In this document: positions 5,937-8,122 of the stretch, in pieces
Numbering within the stretch: the stretch's first letter is position 1
Layout of the letters: every line of letters begins with the position of its first letter
From: CAZTDD01 sp964612675
GTDB taxonomy: Bacteria; Hinthialibacterota; Hinthialibacteria; Hinthialibacterales; JAKPRU01
Length of the DNA stretch: 8,122 bases
Assembly (NCBI GenBank): GCA_964612675.1
Contig: CAZTDD010000194.1
Span: 1-8,122, forward strand
Direction: 5' to 3'
The notes under the pieces: generated by a model
What the model was told of the DNA's origin: nothing
What the model saw: only the letters and a program-made list of their open reading frames with translations
Databases searched by the model: none
Program-made: the position numbers and the translations under genes

Positions 5937-6599
5937 TTATTCGGATTCGCCTTCCTCTTCGGCAGCTTCCGCTTCCCCCTCCGCTCCTTCTTCCGCTTCC
6001 GCCTCGGCTTCGGCTTCCGCCGTCGGAACTGCGGCGATCTTTGTCGGTGTGGCGACAGTCGCCACGACGGTTTCGAGATTCGTCAATACACGAACGTTTT
6101 CCGGAATCGGCAGGTCCGACACATGGATCGCATCGCCGATCTCCAGGTGGGAAATATCCACCTCGATTGAATCCGGAATGTCCAGCGGCAGGCATTCAAT
6201 CTCAAGCTCGCGCAAAAGATGCTCGAACACGCCGCCTTCTCGTTGGCCCAAGCTGGAACCAACGGTACGAATCGCCGCGCTGGTATGAATCGCGCGATCC
6301 ACCGAAATCCGTTGAAAATCGATGTGCTCGATCGTGCCCCGGATGGGATCGTGTTGTGTCTCTTTCAGCAGGCTAAACGTCTGGCCTTCTCCGTCTCCAA
6401 ATTGTAGGTTCAGAAGCATGTGTTCCCCTCCGGCAGACTGAAGCAGCTGGTAAAACTCCTTCGCCCCCACAGTCACCGCCTGCGGCGCCTCGTTCCCGCC
6501 ATAAACAACGCCCGGGATCAGCCCTTTCCGGCGCAGCGAGCGCGCGAACCCCTTTCCGGTTTTGTCTCGAGTCTCGACCCGCAGATCTACACGTTCCAT
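5937..6599 (-). CDS. rplY: 50S ribosomal protein L25 (general stress protein CTC type) with acidic Ala/Glu tail
   Basis: This 220-residue protein has the two-domain CTC/TL5 architecture. Residues 1-95 form the L25 5S-rRNA-binding domain (RDKTGKGFARSLRRKGLIPG, then VVYGG and later HDPIRGTIEHIDFQRI). Residues about 100-187 form the TL5-type beta domain (LEIECLPLDIPDSIEVDIS, then IHVSDLPIP). From about 188 the chain becomes an Ala/Glu repeat ending GESE, a strongly acidic and presumably disordered tail of about 30 residues, which is common in this family. L25 binds 5S rRNA in the central protuberance. The start at 6599 has AGGAG 7 nt upstream, and that site overlaps the TAG of the preceding GlmU-like gene only 9 nt away, suggesting translational coupling. 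In Bacillus prs lies between glmU and this gene; here it is absent. Stop is TAA. Confidence 0.95.
   Translation of the reverse strand: MERVDLRVETRDKTGKGFARSLRRKGLIPGVVYGGNEAPQAVTVGAKEFYQLLQSAGGEHMLLNLQFGDGEGQTFSLLKETQHDPIRGTIEHIDFQRISVDRAIHTSAAIRTVGSSLGQREGGVFEHLLRELEIECLPLDIPDSIEVDISHLEIGDAIHVSDLPIPENVRVLTNLETVVATVATPTKIAAVPTAEAEAEAEAEEGAEGEAEAAEEEGESE
5991..6020. repeat. Hexamer repeat encoding Ala-Glu dipeptides in the rplY tail
   Basis: Five consecutive hexamers of the form TTCCGC, with variants CTCGGC and TTCGGC, encode five Ala-Glu pairs on the minus strand. The copies are diverged at wobble positions, so this is an older and less slippage-prone tract than the one in rpsF. Confidence 0.6.
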
Positions 6600-6608
6600 G
6601 ATTCACTC

Positions 6609-7706
6609 CTACTTTCTCTTCCTTTTTTGTCTCGGAGGTGACTGTGCACCCTCCGGTGCGACTGCCCCGACGTCCGCCCGGACCTCTTGGCCGTTTTGCA
6701 GATTGACAAACGGTCCGATATGCCTGCCGGCTTTCACAGTGGAGCCGCTGATGAAGGAACTATTAATATGACATCCGTCTCCGATGTCTGAATCGTCAAT
6801 CTGAGTTAATGGACCAATGATACAGCCTTTCCCCACCGATGCTCGACCGCGAATGATCGTGTTCGGCTGTATGATACTATCAATTCCAATGGTAACGCCA
6901 TCGTCGATAAATGTACTGGGCGGATCCAAAATCGTCACACCGGACAACATGAGCCGGTGCAAGATCCGATCCCGCATGATCCGCTCGGCTTGAGCGAACT
7001 GAACACGATTATTGATTCCCATTGTATCCCGGGAATCGCGCGCGATAACCGCCTCCACCCTCTTCTTGCTACGGACCATTATCTGAATTACGTCGGGCAG
7101 ATAATACTCGCCCTGTTCGTTGTCCGGACGGATCTTCTTCAGCGAATTGAAAAGTTCTTTCCCATCGAAAACATAAATACCCGTATTAACTTCGTTAATC
7201 TTTTTTTCGTAGATGTTTGCGTCTTTATCTTCAACAATCCGTTGAACCGTACCGTCCTGGTGCCGAAGGATTCGGCCGTATCCGCCGGGCCGTTTCATCT
7301 TGGTGGTAAGAATCGTGGCGGTCGCGTCCTGATGTCGATGCCGGTCGATGAGCTGCTCGAGCGTCTTCCGGGTCAAGAGAGGCGCGTCACCGACAAGCAC
7401 AAGGATATCCCCGGCGTATTGCTTGAAACAGTCCGCCGTGCAAAGCACCGCATGACCTGTACCCAGCTGCCGAGGCTGATTCGCATATCGAATTCCCCGA
7501 TATCCGCGAGATTGGAGCGCCTCTTCAAGTTTCTCCCGCGCAAATCCGACAACGACAACCGTGCGCGCATCAATCAACCCGTCGATAGTACGCAACAGAT
7601 GCACGATCATCGGCTCTCCGCATATCTCGTGCAGAGCTTTGGGGAGCTCCGAGCGCAGCCGAGTACCTGCCCCTGCCGCAAGTATGATGCAGGACATCTT
7701 TTTCAT
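6609..7706 (-). CDS. glmU: GlmU-like N-acetylglucosamine-1-phosphate uridylyltransferase lacking the acetyltransferase region
   Basis: The N-terminal nucleotidyltransferase domain (about 1-235) is complete. It has LAAGAGTRLRSELPKAL with R16 and K23, NQPRQLGTGHAV (Q78/Q81, then GTGHAV), GDAPLL with D107, GGYGRI, IVEDKDA, NEVNTGIYVF and GINNRVQ, all as in GlmU. It should make UDP-GlcNAc and pyrophosphate from UTP and GlcNAc-1-phosphate in the cytoplasm for cell-wall or glycan synthesis. Residues about 256-335 form a short left-handed beta-helix. The chain stops just after IGPFVNLQNG with a basic tail (QKRKRK), 365 residues against about 456 in E. coli. The region that carries the acetyltransferase residues (R333, K351, H363, Y366, N377 and K392 in E. 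coli) is replaced or absent. Only 9 nt separate it from rplY, so no lost remainder follows. The start at 7706 is bounded by an in-frame TGA just upstream; its Shine-Dalgarno is weak. A related sugar-phosphate substrate is possible. Confidence 0.85.
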   Translation of the reverse strand: MKKMSCIILAAGAGTRLRSELPKALHEICGEPMIVHLLRTIDGLIDARTVVVVGFAREKLEEALQSRGYRGIRYANQPRQLGTGHAVLCTADCFKQYAGDILVLVGDAPLLTRKTLEQLIDRHRHQDATATILTTKMKRPGGYGRILRHQDGTVQRIVEDKDANIYEKKINEVNTGIYVFDGKELFNSLKKIRPDNEQGEYYLPDVIQIMVRSKKRVEAVIARDSRDTMGINNRVQFAQAERIMRDRILHRLMLSGVTILDPPSTFIDDGVTIGIDSIIQPNTIIRGRASVGKGCIIGPLTQIDDSDIGDGCHINSSFISGSTVKAGRHIGPFVNLQNGQEVRADVGAVAPEGAQSPPRQKRKRK

Positions 7707-7778
7707 CTGTCACGTACCGAACCTTGACACTCTTAATGTTCGACAACCTCTTTCCACGCGTAAACACGCAAAATATAG

Positions 7779-7807
7779 AGTTTAGGGGTGGAATGCGATA
7801 GGGTCAA
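7779..7807 (-). promoter_or_regulatory. Sigma70-like promoter for the glmU-led operon
   Basis: On the minus strand TTGACC (7802-7807) and TAAACT (7779-7784) are separated by exactly 17 nt, matching the -35 and -10 consensus at 5/6 and 4/6 positions. Transcription would start near 7772, giving a leader of about 65 nt before the ATG at 7706. It is the best promoter-like match I found ahead of the gene run. No riboswitch or attenuator is apparent in the leader. Confidence 0.55.
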
Positions 7808-7969
7808 GCCAAACGTGCTGATTCGACCACCCTTAGGACTTCCATTTGTCGGCCGAATCGTTGGCCGAAACGAACGCCCAGGCAAGGATGACGGGCTCGC
7901 AAAAAGTCGTCGGGATGCGGGAAGCAACGTATCAACCCCCTCTGAATCTCCCCTTACAGCGGCCACGCA

Positions 7970-8009
7970 AGCGTGTCCCTCTTGGGGGAGAAACCGCTGC
8001 AGACACGCT
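7970..8009. repeat. Inverted repeat AGCGTGTC/GACACGCT inside the palindromic element
   Basis: AGCGTGTC at 7970-7977 is a perfect inverted copy of GACACGCT at 8002-8009, an 8-bp stem with a 24-nt loop. A second pair, CAGCGG (7957-7962) and CCGCTG (7994-7999), interlocks with it, so the two stems cross as in a pseudoknot. Confidence 0.55.
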
Positions 8010-8019
8010 CGTTTCCTTT

Positions 8020-8044
8020 TCCTCCCCCGAAGATCGGGGGAGGA
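8020..8044. repeat. Perfect 11-bp GC-rich hairpin
   Basis: TCCTCCCCCGA and TCGGGGGAGGA are perfect reverse complements around a 3-nt AGA loop. The stem is very stable but no T-run follows it on either strand, so it does not look like an intrinsic terminator. It is part of the intergenic palindromic element. Confidence 0.8.
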
Positions 8045-8046
8045 GT

Positions 8047-8074
8047 CTCATGGCTTGCCGAAGGCAAACATGAG
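8047..8074. repeat. Imperfect hairpin CTCATG...TTGCC-GAA-GGCAA...ATGAG
   Basis: CTCATGGCTTGCC and GGCAAACATGAG form an imperfect stem with a GAA loop, directly adjoining the perfect hairpin at 8020-8044. The two hairpins in tandem strengthen the view that the core of the element folds as structured RNA or single-stranded DNA. Confidence 0.55.
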
Positions 8075-8122
8075 AGCCGTAAAGGAGGGGGTTGAAATCC
8101 GTATCCCAGACTTTTGGCGACC

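Larger units (their letters stand above)
7894..8122. repeat. Large imperfect palindromic (MITE- or REP-like) intergenic element, possibly running off the window
   Basis: The gene-free stretch 7808-8122 is dominated by this element. Its left arm (7894-7942) and right arm (8085-8122) are imperfect inverted copies. The inner word TCAACCCCCTC (7932-7942) pairs perfectly with GAGGGGGTTGA (8085-8095). Outward, GGGATGCGG on the left matches GGGATACGG on the reverse complement of the right arm, and AAAAGTC (7902-7908) pairs with GACTTTT (8109-8115). The core between the arms has several nested hairpins. Short open frames cross it on both strands, but none has a convincing start or protein character. 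Arms like these are typical of non-autonomous dispersed repeats. No target-site duplication can be judged because the right end may lie outside the window. Confidence 0.6.

Noticed and set aside
8020..8044. Rho-independent terminator
   Set aside because: The stem is strong, but there is no T-run after it on either strand.
7846..8073. Small open frames on both strands in the right-hand intergenic region (also 7733-7966 on the minus strand)
   Set aside because: They cross the palindromic repeat or the promoter, have no clear ribosome-binding site and show no protein family character.

Overview
The window looks like a piece of a bacterial chromosome from an uncultured or poorly characterised lineage. 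Base composition is moderate to slightly GC-rich. All ten intact genes lie on the minus strand and read right to left, most with clear Shine-Dalgarno sites. The content is core bacterial housekeeping. The order is a chimera of two conserved neighbourhoods: glmU-(prs)-rplY-pth, best known from Bacillus, and rpsF-ssb-rpsR-(rplI). Both bracketed genes are missing here. The phylum cannot be fixed from the sequence alone.

Layout from right to left in the direction of transcription. Positions 7808-8122 hold no convincing gene but contain a large imperfect palindromic repeat element with nested hairpins. A good sigma70-like promoter (7779-7807) precedes a GlmU-like uridylyltransferase that lacks the acetyltransferase half. 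Then come rplY (L25/CTC, acidic tail), pth, a large membrane-bound pyrophosphatase with the potassium-dependent signature, rpsF (S6 with a tail of about 100 residues), ssb, rpsR, rpsT, an FmdB-type zinc-ribbon gene and a stand-alone nuoI. The left end carries a small CGKPGCRC/HGP-type gene (DUF6788-like) cut by one in-frame amber codon, with a perfect 20-bp palindrome in front of it.

The genes probably form one long operon or a few overlapping units. Gaps are mostly 6-80 nt, and two Shine-Dalgarno sites overlap the stop codon of the gene before. Functionally they serve translation (L25, S6, S18, S20, Pth), single-stranded DNA binding (SSB), cell-envelope precursor synthesis (UDP-GlcNAc) and energy conversion (membrane pyrophosphatase, NuoI). 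GlmU releases pyrophosphate and aminoacyl-tRNA synthesis does too, so an ion-pumping pyrophosphatase in this operon makes metabolic sense, though that link is inference.

I see no defence system, CRISPR array, rRNA, tRNA or complete transposase. The points most worth following are the amber-interrupted left-end gene, the truncated GlmU, the pyrophosphatase inserted in a ribosomal-protein operon, the long S6 tail and the upstream palindromic element.
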